From the NCBI GenBank assembly GCA_050942895.1, contig JBMNOE010000004.1:124001-188000 (forward strand): a DNA stretch of 64,000 nucleotides, in the 5' to 3' direction. The notes under the pieces were generated by a model that was not told the origin of the DNA, searched no databases, and saw only the letters and a list, made by a program, of their open reading frames with translations. Below, one piece after another: positions 7,505 to 16,608 of this stretch. The translations under genes and the position numbers were made by a program. Origin of the DNA: JBNRMR01 sp050942895 (GTDB lineage Bacteria > Bacillota > Clostridia > Christensenellales > UBA1750). How positions within the stretch are numbered: the first letter of the stretch is position 1; each line of letters opens with the position of its first letter.

Positions 7505-7783
7505 ATGTCCGAGAACAGACAGGAAGGCAGGGACCGCGGCGAGAGAAGCTTTAACAGGCCCCGTGGCGGCCGCAGGCCCCGCCGTAAGGTGTGCCAGCTT
7601 TGCGTGGACAAGGTTCAGCACGTTGAATACACCGACACAAACCGTCTTCGCAAGTTTACATCCGAGCGCGGCAAGATACTGCCCCGCCGCATGTCCGGCA
7701 ACTGCGCGAAGCATCAGCGCCAGGTATCCGAGGCGATCAAGCGCGCAAGGCATATCGCCCTTATGCCCTACACGTTAGACTGA
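7505..7783 (+). CDS. rpsR: 30S ribosomal protein S18, zinc-ribbon form
   Basis: 92 residues, slightly long because of an Arg/Gly-rich N-terminal extension of about 25 residues. It keeps a zinc-binding set (C30-x2-C33 and C67-x2-H70), the C+ type of S18. The core KFTSERGKILPRRMSGNC and HQRQVSEAIKRARHIALMPY are canonical. S18 pairs with S6 on the platform of the small subunit. It is the last gene of the operon; a terminator follows 17 bp downstream. SD GAGAAGGAGATG precedes the ATG. Confidence 0.98.
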   Translation: MSENRQEGRDRGERSFNRPRGGRRPRRKVCQLCVDKVQHVEYTDTNRLRKFTSERGKILPRRMSGNCAKHQRQVSEAIKRARHIALMPYTLD

Positions 7784-7800
7784 TTGATCATACAGCCCAA

Positions 7801-7833
7801 AAGAGCACGCACAAAGCGTGTTCTTTTTCTTTT
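7801..7833 (+). terminator. Terminator of the rpsF-ssb-rpsR operon
   Basis: AAGAGCACGC / GCGTGTTCTT stem (one G-U pair) with an ACAAA loop, then a T-rich run. Confidence 0.88.
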
Positions 7834-7998
7834 TTCTGCTTGCAGTAAGGATGGGCGTTAAATGGAAGCGAACAATTATTGGGTTATGGCCGAAAATTTT
7901 TAACTGCTGTTTACATTTATATGGTAAAATAAAATTGGTAAATGAGATGGCGAGTGAATTATCGCCCGATATGCATTTTTATTTTTAGGAGGAATATT

Positions 7999-9033
7999 AT
8001 GTTTTGGATCGCTTTAGCCATAATCGGCGCTGTGGTGGTGTTCATAGCCACGGGAATCAGCAGCTCCAGGATCGAGAAAACAGATCTTGCGGGCAATGTC
8101 AGATATATCAACACCGGCAAATGGAAGCTGAGCAAAAAGAGTCTTCTGGCAATATTACCGCTGTTCTTAGTAATAGGGGGCTGTATTGCCACGGTGCCTG
8201 CCGGCCATACCGGCGTTTTGGTGACCTTCGGCAAGGTGGAAAGCAATATATTGAGCGAGGGTGTCAGCATGAAGCTGCCTTATCAGGAAGTTATTCTGGT
8301 TGATAACCGCGTTCAAAAGATGTCCTTCCAAATGGAAGCCTTCAGCGCCGACATACAGCAGACGTCCATCAACGGCTCCATCAACTTCATGATTGATAAG
8401 ACTCAGTCACAAAATCTCTACAGGAACGTTGGCACCGCTTACTTTGATACCATTATTCTTCCCCGCATACAGGAGGACGTGAAGCTGGTGTTTTCAAGGT
8501 ATACGGCTGAAGAGCTGATCGGAATGCGCACAGTGCTTTCAGCGGAGGTGCTGCAGTTGATTGAAGTTGCGATGCAGCGCTACGGCATACAGATCGCCAG
8601 CATTAACCTTGAGGATATAGACTTTACCGACACGTTTACCGACGCTGTCGAGGCAAAGCAGGTGGCGCAGCAGAGAAAGCTGACCACTCAAACAGAACAG
8701 GAGTCTGCCCTGATAATTGCTGAAACAGAGGCGAAAAAGCGTGTTATCGCCGCCCAGGCCGAGGCTGAGACTGCAATGATATCAGCGGATGCGGCGGCCT
8801 ACGCGGTGGAGGTTGCGGCAAAGGCCGAGGCGGAGGCCAATAAGATAGTGGCCCAGTCACTTACGAGCGAACTTATAGAGTACACAAAAGTGCAGAACTG
8901 GGATGGCGCGGTGCCGATGTTCCAGTCCGGCCAGGGGGAGGGCGGCGTATACCCCGTTATCAATTTGGAGCAGGGCCAGGGCAGCGCAGGCAACGAAGGC
9001 GATGTGAGCAGGGCGGAAGGTTCGGGCGAATAG
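7999..9033 (+). CDS. SPFH/Band 7 (prohibitin-type) membrane protein
   Basis: 344 residues from the ATG at 7999, which has AGGAGG 7 nt upstream; an upstream in-frame ATG at 7942 has no SD. Two membrane segments lie at about 1-21 and 48-70, then PAGHTGVLVTFGKV opens the SPFH domain (about 70-230). An Ala/Glu-rich helical stretch from about 235 to 300, with many AEAE and EAKK repeats, is the usual oligomerising coiled coil. The Gly-rich tail is probably disordered. SPFH proteins form large membrane-associated rings or microdomains. The next gene, 64 bp away on the same strand, is another membrane protein, so the two may act together. Confidence 0.9.
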   Translation: MFWIALAIIGAVVVFIATGISSSRIEKTDLAGNVRYINTGKWKLSKKSLLAILPLFLVIGGCIATVPAGHTGVLVTFGKVESNILSEGVSMKLPYQEVILVDNRVQKMSFQMEAFSADIQQTSINGSINFMIDKTQSQNLYRNVGTAYFDTIILPRIQEDVKLVFSRYTAEELIGMRTVLSAEVLQLIEVAMQRYGIQIASINLEDIDFTDTFTDAVEAKQVAQQRKLTTQTEQESALIIAETEAKKRVIAAQAEAETAMISADAAAYAVEVAAKAEAEANKIVAQSLTSELIEYTKVQNWDGAVPMFQSGQGEGGVYPVINLEQGQGSAGNEGDVSRAEGSGE

Positions 9034-9097
9034 GCGCTTGAAAGAAATATCCTAAAAAGCATTCTGTAAGCCTGTGTGACAGAAAGGAGTCCTTGCG

Positions 9098-10588
9098 TTG
9101 AATAGGATATGGTCAAAAAGAGTGCTGGTGGCGCTCATGGCGATAGCGTTTCTGTTTGCGTTGCTGGCGAGCGGGCTGGCCGACGCCGGGAACTTTGCCG
9201 GAGATTCCGACTGGGGCGGCGGTGGCGGATGGGACAGCGGCGGTTGGGACAGCGGCAGCGACTGGTCCTGGAGCAGCGACTCTGACTGGGGCGAAGGCTC
9301 CATAGAGGATTTTCCCATGACACTTGTCGTGGTGATAATAATAGTCCTGTTCATTTTTTTCAATGATAAGCGCAAAAGAAGCCGTCCGGTGCAACGGCCT
9401 GTCAGTAAGGAAGCGCCGGCTCCGGATTTTTCTGCCCTCTTAAGGAAGGATCCTCTTTTTTCACAGGAAGCGTTTTTGGAGGAAACGGCGAATCTTTTTG
9501 TGCGGCTGAACGACGCCATCGAAGCGGGAGACCTGGGGCCTGTGCGCACAAGGATGTCGCCGGAGCTTTTCGCCAGATATGAGTCAAGGCTAAGCACTTT
9601 GTCGGGGCAGGGCCAAAAGGAGTATTTCGACAGGGTGGCAGTGCTGGGAACGAAGAGCATTTCATACGCGCCTGGCAGCGATTTTGACAGAATAACCGTT
9701 GAAATAAGGGCGCGGCTCAACTGGTATGTGAGGGACTCTGCCGGCAGGATTGTTCAGGGGAGCGACTCAAAGGAGTTGTTTAAGAACTACAGATGGACCA
9801 TGTCCCGCTCCGCGAAGGCGGTAACCGAAGGCCCCGGCGGCGAATTGCGCCAGACCTGCCGAAATTGCGGCGGCCCCGTTTCAAAGAACAACAGCGGGCT
9901 TTGCCCCCATTGCGGCGTGGTCTTGCCGGTATCCCAGACTGACTGGGTGGTCACCGACATCACGGAGTCGGCAGCGGCCGCCACAGGAGGAACCCCCGGG
10001 GAGACTAAGGGCATGCCGGTTAGTATAGAGGATATCAAGAAAACGGACCCGGGCTTTGATGGAGACGAGTTCCTGAACCGGGTGAGGGATATTTACCTTA
10101 AGATGCAAAGCCAATGGAGCAAAAAAGAATGGGAGCCAATGCGCCGGCACATGACGGACGCCCTGTTCCACCAGATGGGCCAGCAACTGCGCGAATATAT
10201 CGACGGCAGGATGACGAGCCATCTGGAGGAGCTGAAGGTGACGGGATGCAATATCGTCAAAACGATGCGCGACGACACCAACGATATTATCACCGTCAGG
10301 ATAAAGGCCTCCTTTGTGAACCATGTGACCAGCGATGTTGATGGCAAAACCCTTCGCGGGGACAGATCGCTGCGAAGGCATATGACATATGAATGGACGA
10401 TGGTGAGAAGAACCGGCGTTAAGACGGGTGATGCGGCCAGAGAGATATCCTGCGAGGCCTGCGGCGCAGAGCTTGACATCAGCCATAGCGTGAAATGCGA
10501 TTATTGTGGCTCCATGTTCGTGTCCGATCATTATGATTGGGTGGTTTCAGCCATAAGGGGCATTTCCCAGAGCAGTGAAAGAAGATAG
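9098..10588 (+). CDS. Membrane protein with two Tim44-like domains each followed by a zinc ribbon
   Basis: 496 residues, TTG start behind AGAAAGGAGT. A signal-like segment (9-30) precedes an unusual Gly/Ser/Asp/Trp-rich linker (about 38-68, repeated GGWDSG and DSDW units). A membrane helix follows at about 74-90. The cytosolic part has two copies of one module: an alpha/beta Tim44-like domain (about 115-245 and 320-445) followed by a four-cysteine ribbon (C254-x2-C...C-x2-C and C452-x2-C...C-x2-C), each ending in DWVV. The internal duplication is clear from the shared order YRWTM / YEWTM, then CxxC, then CxxCG, then DWVV. Function is unknown. Tim44-like domains resemble NTF2 folds and bind partners. 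Confidence 0.8.
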   Translation: MNRIWSKRVLVALMAIAFLFALLASGLADAGNFAGDSDWGGGGGWDSGGWDSGSDWSWSSDSDWGEGSIEDFPMTLVVVIIIVLFIFFNDKRKRSRPVQRPVSKEAPAPDFSALLRKDPLFSQEAFLEETANLFVRLNDAIEAGDLGPVRTRMSPELFARYESRLSTLSGQGQKEYFDRVAVLGTKSISYAPGSDFDRITVEIRARLNWYVRDSAGRIVQGSDSKELFKNYRWTMSRSAKAVTEGPGGELRQTCRNCGGPVSKNNSGLCPHCGVVLPVSQTDWVVTDITESAAAATGGTPGETKGMPVSIEDIKKTDPGFDGDEFLNRVRDIYLKMQSQWSKKEWEPMRRHMTDALFHQMGQQLREYIDGRMTSHLEELKVTGCNIVKTMRDDTNDIITVRIKASFVNHVTSDVDGKTLRGDRSLRRHMTYEWTMVRRTGVKTGDAAREISCEACGAELDISHSVKCDYCGSMFVSDHYDWVVSAIRGISQSSERR

Positions 10589-10601
10589 GAGAAAAATCAA
10601 A

Positions 10602-10645
10602 AGGGCTTGCGGCAAGACGAAAACGGCCGCAGCCTTTTTCTTTTT
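10602..10645 (+). terminator. Terminator after the Tim44-like gene
   Basis: GGCTTGCGGC and GCCGCAGCC pair with one bulged T, followed by TTTTTCTTTTTTC. From here to 10867 I see only AT-rich spacer with no supported gene. Confidence 0.8.
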
Positions 10646-10867
10646 TCATTTTTTCTTTTTTGCTCCTTTAGGAAAGCCGGTCCGGCAAAAGCATTAATAA
10701 TCCGAAGGATGCACAAAAATTTTGTATTATCCGAAGCTCGGACATTTTTAATCCCGGCTCCTCAACTTATTGTTAAGATAATGAAATGTAAAATTATTTT
10801 CGGTATAGGCGTTATCCGTTTTACGTCCACCAGGAGTGAAAAATTTTTACAGGGCTGGTGAATTGAT

Positions 10868-11155
10868 TTGAACAAGGAGTTGGTAAAATCAGCGCCTTCG
10901 GCTGGATTTAATAGAAAAGCGAGCGATAAACAAATGCTAAGGAGATTATACGAGGCCAGATATCTTTGTCTGCTGCTGATTACAGGCATCGTCCACTATG
11001 TGATCTTCCATTATTTCCCGATATATGGCATCATTTTGGCATTCAAACAGTTTCGCGCTGATTTGGACATCATCGCTTAGAGCGCATAATCTTCCAATTT
11101 CCAATGCAATATTGCTGGCGCTGCCGCTGAACGAGGTGAAGTCCAGGAGGATGAG
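10868..11155 (+). pseudogene. Remnant of a LplB-type sugar ABC transporter permease
   Basis: The frame from the TTG at 10868 gives an amphipathic start and the segment YLCLLLITGIVHYVIFHYFP followed by IYGIILAFKQF. This is typical of the first membrane helix of LplB/YtcP-type oligosaccharide permeases. It stops at 11080. In a second frame, NLPISNAILLALPLNEVKSRR (about 11090-11150) resembles a later part of the same family (usually N-T-L-L...ALLLNE-x-R), with helices missing between. A deletion and a frameshift have therefore destroyed the gene. Confidence 0.7.
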
Positions 11156-11446
11156 CCGGCTCCTAAGCATGAACCCCGCATCCTTTCGTGGAGACGGGGA
11201 ACGGCTTCTCCAAAACATATATTCCAATCCCGGATGCCTGTTTGATTACGCGGGGATAGACGTCTATTACGGCACCTGGATTTCCGACGGACCCGAAACA
11301 TGGCTTGAAACAATCGAGAGATTGCATAGCTGACGGACCGGCCCGTTTTTATACATGAGTGGGGATATTCGTCTTTAGGAGGCGGCGCAAAGGAGATGCC
11401 CAAGGATTCCTGCAAGGCCTTCAAGGAAGCTGTCCGGCGGTATTAT
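11155..11446 (+). pseudogene. Remnant of a glycoside hydrolase C-terminal half (clan GH-A-like)
   Basis: The frame continues from the permease piece into DYAGIDVYYGTW, then ETWLETIERLHS and a stop. One base over, the frame reads LTDRPVFIHEWGYSSLGGG to a stop at 11446. The beta-strand ending in a Glu (HEWGYSS) looks like the nucleophile strand of TIM-barrel glycosidases. At least one frameshift and the lack of an N-terminal half show it is not functional. The exact family cannot be fixed. Confidence 0.55.
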
Positions 11447-11478
11447 TGACGAGGCTGGCGGGGGGAGCTATGTGATCT

Positions 11479-11660
11479 TTAGAAGGGAAAACGGTGTTGA
11501 TCACTGGTGCAGTCGAAGGGATAGGCCCTGCTATGGCGGAAGCTTTTCTAAGTGAAGGCACGAGGGTTGTTTTAAATGATTAAAACGCGGAGGAGCTTGA
11601 TGCTTTAATAAACGCAGGAACGGCCTGCATCAAGCGGGCTTACGGCATATTAAAGAGCAG
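11479..11660 (+). pseudogene. Remnant of a short-chain dehydrogenase
   Basis: The frame from 11479 reads LEGKTVLITGAVEGIG followed by an alpha helix and RVVLND. This is the Rossmann nucleotide-binding start of an SDR enzyme (TGxxxGIG motif). An in-frame TAA follows RVVLND, then NAEELDALINAG, and similarity fades near 11640. The catalytic YxxxK part is absent. Confidence 0.7.
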
Positions 11661-11877
11661 GGTATGGTGCCTTCCTAATGCATCATGTCGTCAATCTTGC
11701 TGTAGCGGAGATGGTTTTTTCCATTGCGCCTAAAATTGCCGCTGAGATTGAAAGCGTCGCGGGCTTTGAAGAAAGGATAAACAGTCCCGTGGTAAAGAAA
11801 TAATGGACAACCGATCAGTTTATCAACTGCGGCTGGAACCCGCTGGTTCAATATGAGTATGAGGAGGAATTAGAATA
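11661..11877 (+). pseudogene. Unidentified gene remnant before the mannonate dehydratase pseudogene
   Basis: A frame reads NLAVAEMVFSIAPKIAAEIE then GFEERINSPVVKK, an in-frame TAA, then WTTDQFINCGWNPLVQYEYE up to a TAG directly before the next start. It looks like the C-terminal end of a protein of unknown family with one nonsense change. I do not recognise it. Confidence 0.4.
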
Positions 11878-12618
11878 ATGTCGGGTATAAAAATTACCGA
11901 TATTCGCACGATCTTCACCGCGCCGGAGGGCATCGATCCTGCTGTTGTCAGGGTGGAAGCCGGCCTGGGTTGTGCTACGTTTATTCAGCGCTGCAAGGCG
12001 GTCAAAACCGCAATGGAGGAGTACTTTAGGCCGCTGCTTATTGGCCGCGATCCACATTATATCGAGGATATCTGACAGACGGCGCTGGTAAATTCTTACT
12101 GGCGATATGGTCCCGTGTTGAATAATGCGATTTCGGGCGTTGATATGGCTCTGCGGGACATAAAGGGCAAACTGGCGTGAATGGCACTATGCCAGCTCTT
12201 TGGGGGTAAATGCAGGGAGGGGGGTTCCCTTGTACAGACACGCGGACGGGCGCGAACCGCAGGGAGTGCTTGAAACTGTTCAAGGCTTTCTGGCGCAGGG
12301 CTATCGACATGTCCGAGCTTGGCCTGTACGGCGGTGCTCAGAGGAATATAAACCGCCCGGAGGGTGCGCTGCCGGGAGTATATTATAACCCCGGTTTATA
12401 TGCCCGAACCACAGTAGGGCTCTTTGAGTTCCTGCGCGAAAGGCTCGGGTTTGAGGTGGAGCGGCCCCACGACAAACATGAAAGGGTTGCTCCCATGGAA
12501 GCGATACGCATGGCAAAACAGTTTGAGCCCTGCCGCCTTTTTTTCTGGAGGACATGCTGCCGCCGGAGCAGGTGGGCTGGTTCTCGATAGCAAGGCAGCA
12601 GACGGCTACGTATAATAA
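11878..12618 (+). pseudogene. Broken D-mannonate dehydratase (ManD, enolase superfamily)
   Basis: The ATG at 11878 still has a GAGGAGGAATT SD. The conceptual product follows ManD closely: LIGRDPHYIEDI, stop in place of Trp (TGA at 12073), then NSYWRYGPV, GVDMALRDIKGKLA, a second TGA, LCQLFGGKCREG, then PHDKHERVAPMEAIRMAKQF and FEPCRLFF. Two or more nonsense codons, several frameshifts and loss of the C-terminal catalytic half make it a pseudogene. ManD dehydrates D-mannonate to 2-keto-3-deoxygluconate in hexuronate breakdown. Confidence 0.85.
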
Positions 12619-12624
12619 CCTGCT

Positions 12625-13280
12625 CACCTTCAGACAGAATAAAGAACGAATTGGGTAGCTTGGGGAGCTTTTCCAGAATCGAGTTTAGTATATTGGAGTT
12701 GCACATAACAAAGCATGTACCGGTATTGCCCGAGGCGGCGCCGCCCTCAAGCGCGGGAAATAAGGGGTAGGCATTGTAAAAGCAGGCGATCCCGGCCGAG
12801 TCATAGTATATGTGAGTGAAAAAGTCCTCCATGCGGCTTCCGGAATTAAGGCCGTATTCGCTTATTAAATTGGCAAAGGAGCCTCCTTGTTGGAGATTTT
12901 AGTCAGCAGAATATCTGCATTGACCACCATGATGCCATTTACACTGCTGTTTAAATCGGTAATGGACTTCATGTTGTCGAAAACGGCGTTGAGATGAGTG
13001 AATTTATCATAAGGTGTGTTTCTTCTATGTAATTTTTTAGGTTATAACATATGCGGCGATATAAGCTGCTTTTTCAATGCCCTCCAAAGTGTGCAGCACA
13101 TTTTGATTGGTGGTGTCGGCGACATTGTTAAAATATACGAGAGTTTTTCGCGGATAAGGTAGTAAAGCCCATCGAATACAGGAGCTGCTTTTTATCTTCA
13201 TAAAAGTTTTGAGCTTGATTGACGATGCGGGGCAGAAGGAACGATAGCTTTATTTGTTTTTCATTCTATCTATATTTATT
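12625..13280 (-). pseudogene. Remnant of a sensor-kinase extracytoplasmic region
   Basis: On the minus strand, fragments in several frames read FNNVADTTNQNVLHTLEGIE and KAAYIAAYVIT (about 13075-13145), then a ruined stretch, then MEDFFTHIYYDSAGIACFYN and LNSILEKLPKLPNSFF (about 12640-12832). The composition resembles the extracellular sensor region of YesM-type histidine kinases, which usually sit beside LplB-type sugar transporters. No kinase core is left. The assignment is tentative; the presence of stops in every frame is certain. Confidence 0.5.
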
Positions 13281-13349
13281 ATGAGATATGCTGGTGGCTG
13301 ATTCAACGTCTTCAGCTATGGAGTCTTAGGAAAGCTCGGAATGAAAGCA

Positions 13350-13375
13350 AGAAAAGGCCCCTGCCGGAGGGGGCC
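13350..13375 (-). terminator. Terminator facing the minus strand, downstream of the DUF421 gene
   Basis: GGCCCC (13356-13361) and GGGGCC (13370-13375) form a stem that ends in TTTTC on the minus strand. It is 146 bp beyond the DUF421 stop. The bases between have no gene. Confidence 0.6.
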
Positions 13376-13521
13376 GCTTTGACCGGCTTTTTATGTGAAC
13401 GCATGCAGCCTCATAACCGCAGTTTTGAAGTTCAAAATTGTAAAAAGGAAGTGCAGCTTGTGAGATGGAATCAGATCTGCTTTAAGATGTTGCTAAGGGG
13501 CGATGAGGCTGCGCGGGTTTT

Positions 13522-14226
13522 CTAAATGAGCGACACTCGCTTTGAGATTCTTTCCCGTGGGTTTTTAATATGGGCTGAAAGCTCGCCTTTGTCGGAGAGA
13601 GTGGCGACGATGACATCTTTGAGGGAGCTTATGCCCTGGGCTTTAAGCTGCGCCAACAGCCACTCCTCGTCTCTGTTGAACGCCTCCAGGTTGCCGTGAA
13701 GGATTTTGCCGTCCAGCACCACATTTGCAAGAAGGCCGTCATCTTTGGTTTCGATTGAAAGATCCGAGGCTTTAATGGTTCTGGCATGGGGTTTTGCCAT
13801 CACAGCGATTGTGCCCTTGGTTTCAAGTATCGCGTAGTCGATATCGCTTATATTAAAATAGCCCTGACTGCGCAGCTCGCTGAGAAGAAGGGCGGCGTCG
13901 ATCTTCGAGCGCTTTAGCCCCTCGTACATTATCTCCCCCCGAGCGATCAAAAATATGGGATCGCTGGAGAAGAAGCGCCGCACATATATGCTCTTTCGGG
14001 AAAGAAAGGACATGGCGAGGCTGGAGAGCATGTAAAAAGCGATGGCAGCAAGGCCGTGAAACATGGGAACGTCCTTGTCGATGCTCATGTTTCCCGCCAG
14101 GGAGCCCACGGCGATTCCCACCATGTAGTCGTACCAGGTCATCTGGGCCACCTGCTTTGCGCCGTTCACCTTCGCCAATATGGCCAATGCGACTATGCTC
14201 GCAAGCGCCCGCAGAAAAATGTGCAC
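13522..14226 (-). CDS. DUF421 (YetF-like) membrane protein
   Basis: 234 residues from the GTG at 14226, which has a clean AAAGGGGGG SD 8 nt upstream; an in-frame GTG at 14250 would place that SD inside the gene. Three N-terminal membrane helices (about 1-80) precede the DUF421 cytosolic domain, with SDPIFLIARGEIMYEGLKRS and LRSQGYFNISDIDYAILETKG as the family hallmark. The C-terminal part ends in an SDKGELSAH stretch. YetF-like proteins are widespread in Bacillus and Clostridia and of unclear role, some being sporulation- or stress-linked. Expressed alone, divergent from the methyltransferase. Confidence 0.9.
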   Translation of the reverse strand: MHIFLRALASIVALAILAKVNGAKQVAQMTWYDYMVGIAVGSLAGNMSIDKDVPMFHGLAAIAFYMLSSLAMSFLSRKSIYVRRFFSSDPIFLIARGEIMYEGLKRSKIDAALLLSELRSQGYFNISDIDYAILETKGTIAVMAKPHARTIKASDLSIETKDDGLLANVVLDGKILHGNLEAFNRDEEWLLAQLKAQGISSLKDVIVATLSDKGELSAHIKNPRERISKRVSLI

Positions 14227-14389
14227 CAAGGCCGGCCCCCCTTTATTCACAGCAAAAATGAAAGCGCTTATAGTATCGTCTAAGTTTAGGAAATTTATTC
14301 AAGGGCGGAATTATTGGCTGAAAAAGCCTGCCCATATGTTATATAATGATATAAGGCCGCAAAATAGCGATGGACGGAGGAGAGGGAAG

Positions 14390-15187
14390 ATGGATTTTGA
14401 TCAGCTATATCAGATCAAGGACGATGTGGAGCTGACGAAAAGGACGTATGAGCTGTTCAATGAGGATATAAGGCTTAACCGTTCCAAAGCCGCCCGGGTT
14501 GAGTTTGTGACCACCGTCCGCTATATTGAAAAATACCTGCGGCCGGCAGGCAGAATTTTGGATATCGGCGCGGGGGCGGGCGAATACAGCCTGTATTTCG
14601 CTGAAAAGGGCCATGAGGTCTGGGCCCTGGAGCTGGCGGAAAGCAATATTATTGCCTTTAAGCGCAAGATAAAGGACGGGCATTCAATAGAGCTTTCACA
14701 GGGAAACGCGGTGGATCTGTCCCGATACGCGGATAAATCCTTTGACATCGTGCTGATCTTCGGACCTTTGTACCATCTGCGAAAAGAGGGAGACCGGCAA
14801 AGGTGCATATCGGAGGCAAAGCGGGTCTGCAGGGACGACGGCTTCCTGCTTTTCTCCTTCATATCCAACGATATGGTTGTCGTGACGGAGCTTTTCCACA
14901 ATGAGAAATACCTGTCGGGGGATACATATGAGCCTGAAAGCTTCAAAGTGAAGGATTTCCCCTTCGTGTTTTTTACCGTGGAGCAGTGTCGCAAGATGCT
15001 GGCGGATGGCGGCATCGGTGTCATCCATGAGATTGCCTGCGACGGCGTCAGTGAACTGCTGGCGGATAAAATCAACGCTATGGACGAGGAAAACTACAGC
15101 AGATACCTGCGCTATCATTTCCATGTCTGCGAAAAGCCGGAGATGCTGGGGCGCAGCAACCATCTGTTGTTCGCGGGAACGAAATGA
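14390..15187 (+). CDS. Class I SAM-dependent methyltransferase
   Basis: 265 residues from the ATG at 14390, preceded by GGAGGAGAGGGAAG. A longer frame from 14180 overlaps the divergent gene and lacks an SD. Motif I is ILDIGAGAGEYSLYFAEKGH (about 54-73), motif II has WALELAESNI, and the post-motif FDIVLIFGPLYHL leads to a C-terminal lid. The substrate is unknown; the fold resembles UbiE/small-molecule methyltransferases. It stands alone between divergent and convergent neighbours and ends in a bidirectional terminator. Confidence 0.85.
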   Translation: MDFDQLYQIKDDVELTKRTYELFNEDIRLNRSKAARVEFVTTVRYIEKYLRPAGRILDIGAGAGEYSLYFAEKGHEVWALELAESNIIAFKRKIKDGHSIELSQGNAVDLSRYADKSFDIVLIFGPLYHLRKEGDRQRCISEAKRVCRDDGFLLFSFISNDMVVVTELFHNEKYLSGDTYEPESFKVKDFPFVFFTVEQCRKMLADGGIGVIHEIACDGVSELLADKINAMDEENYSRYLRYHFHVCEKPEMLGRSNHLLFAGTK

Positions 15188-15202
15188 GCAGTTGCTTATA
15201 TT

Positions 15203-15233
15203 AAAAAGACCCGGAATGCTCCGGGTCTTTTGC
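15203..15233. terminator. Bidirectional terminator between convergent genes
   Basis: AAAAAGACCCGG-AATGCT-CCGGGTCTTTT; both arms carry an A/T run, and genes converge on it from both sides. Confidence 0.9.
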
Positions 15234-15247
15234 TTTGTGAAGCTGCC

Positions 15248-16480
15248 CTAAAAGGAAGTGACGGCCTTTGAAGCGTCGGCGGGAACCATGTATATGTTGA
15301 TGGCGCCCTCGATATCGGACGTGAAAACGATGTGGGAGCCGTCCGGGGTGAACACGGGGTGTACATGGGCGGACTTGCGGCCGGAGGAGTCGTGGCGGCA
15401 GAGTATGGACTGCTCGACCTTGTGGGTTTCCCTGTTGTAGCGGATCAGCGATATCATCTTGCTGCTGTCCCTCATGCCAGCGTAGAGCTCGGCGGTGTCG
15501 CCCACGGCGAGACTGTCGTCATTGTTCATGCTCACATGGCCAGGGCGGCTGTGGGGGTAGTAGAAGCGCTCCTCGTTTTTACCGTCAATATCCACATATA
15601 TGTCGGCGTGCATGAAGAAGGGCATGTCGGCCCGGTAGCGGTAGGAATACTGTGCGCCCACCCTGCATGAGGGCGTGAAGAACTCGTGGCCCACCTTTTC
15701 AAGATGCTTTTGCTGTATGATAAGGGGGGTCTGCTCGTCTGTGGAAACCCTGGCCACCCACATGCGCTGCACCAGCTCCCAGGGGCCTTCGTGGCAGTAT
15801 AGCAGAAAGTCGCCATCGTCGGGCTTGAGGCTCACATGGGTCATCTGTTTCAGGCCGCCGCAGACGATGTGCATCTTATCCAGCATGGTGTCATAGCGAA
15901 CGACGAAGCTGCGCAGCCCGGCGAAGAAGGAATCCCGGGCGACGGGGTTGCCCACCGGGTTGTTCAGCGCAAACTGGGATGAAAGATATTCAGGCGCTTC
16001 CACCACCGTGAAGGCGATATACCTTTCATCCCTGGTGATTGAAAGGCTGTGGACGGTACAGGAAAAGGGGATATGCATCAAGGGACGGCTCTCCAGGGTC
16101 TCAAGATCCACCACCTTCAGTTCCTCGTTGCTGTAGTAATAGGCCTTCTTGCCGGATGGAGCCATCAGCGCGTGGCAGCCGTGGCCCATCTTTATGGCCT
16201 CACCCTGAGTGACCTGCGTAGCCTTGCCGGTTTCAAGCTCAAGGGTGAAAAGCTCGCCCAAGCCCACTCTGCCCACTGCGGGAGCCCCGGAGTCCTTGAT
16301 CTTTGACGTGCCTGTGAAGTCCGACGCAAAAAGAGTGTACTTTCCGTCGCCGGAAAACTGGTTCGTGGTGAAATAGGGCCTGTCGTACATGCCTTTGTTG
16401 TCCGTGATGCGCAAAACCTCGACGCCCGTAATGGGGTCCTTGCGGGACTGCACATTCGAATGATATACTTTCCCTTTCAC
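15248..16480 (-). CDS. ogl: Oligogalacturonate lyase-like protein (PL22 family, beta-propeller)
   Basis: 410 residues from the GTG at 16480, which has a TGGAGG SD 7 nt upstream; the frame extends to 16522 but without an SD. The repeats have the WD-like propeller rhythm of PL22 enzymes (FSGDGKYTLFASD, LSITRDERYIAFTV, FTPDGSHIVFTSD). They also carry the family's conserved His-bearing pieces, GHGCHALMAPSGKKAYYY and LLYCHEGPWELVQRMW. Oligogalacturonate lyase splits unsaturated digalacturonate in pectin breakdown, in the cytoplasm (no signal peptide). It stands alone, about 15 kb from the GH105 gene. Confidence 0.83.
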   Translation of the reverse strand: MKGKVYHSNVQSRKDPITGVEVLRITDNKGMYDRPYFTTNQFSGDGKYTLFASDFTGTSKIKDSGAPAVGRVGLGELFTLELETGKATQVTQGEAIKMGHGCHALMAPSGKKAYYYSNEELKVVDLETLESRPLMHIPFSCTVHSLSITRDERYIAFTVVEAPEYLSSQFALNNPVGNPVARDSFFAGLRSFVVRYDTMLDKMHIVCGGLKQMTHVSLKPDDGDFLLYCHEGPWELVQRMWVARVSTDEQTPLIIQQKHLEKVGHEFFTPSCRVGAQYSYRYRADMPFFMHADIYVDIDGKNEERFYYPHSRPGHVSMNNDDSLAVGDTAELYAGMRDSSKMISLIRYNRETHKVEQSILCRHDSSGRKSAHVHPVFTPDGSHIVFTSDIEGAINIYMVPADASKAVTSF

Positions 16481-16579
16481 AGTATACCTCCACATATTTT
16501 GAATAATGAGTACATTATACATCCAAACGGCGGTGAAAAACAGTTTTTGGGAAAGTTTTTCTTATATTATAAAAAGTGG

Positions 16580-16608
16580 TTGTGTTTCGCGCTGAGGGGA
16601 GTTATAAT
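16580..16608 (+). promoter_or_regulatory. Possible promoter in the gap before the PHP phosphatase
   Basis: TTGTGT (16580-16585), 17 bp, TATAAT (16603-16608). It lies in the 379-bp gap between the ogl-like gene and the PHP gene. The rest of the gap is spacer without a supported gene or RNA. Confidence 0.5.

Noticed and set aside
12383..12832. 149-codon minus-strand frame as an intact gene
   Set aside because: Only its N-terminal half resembles a sensor domain; the second half is the antisense of the ManD pseudogene. It is a chance fusion across a deletion junction.
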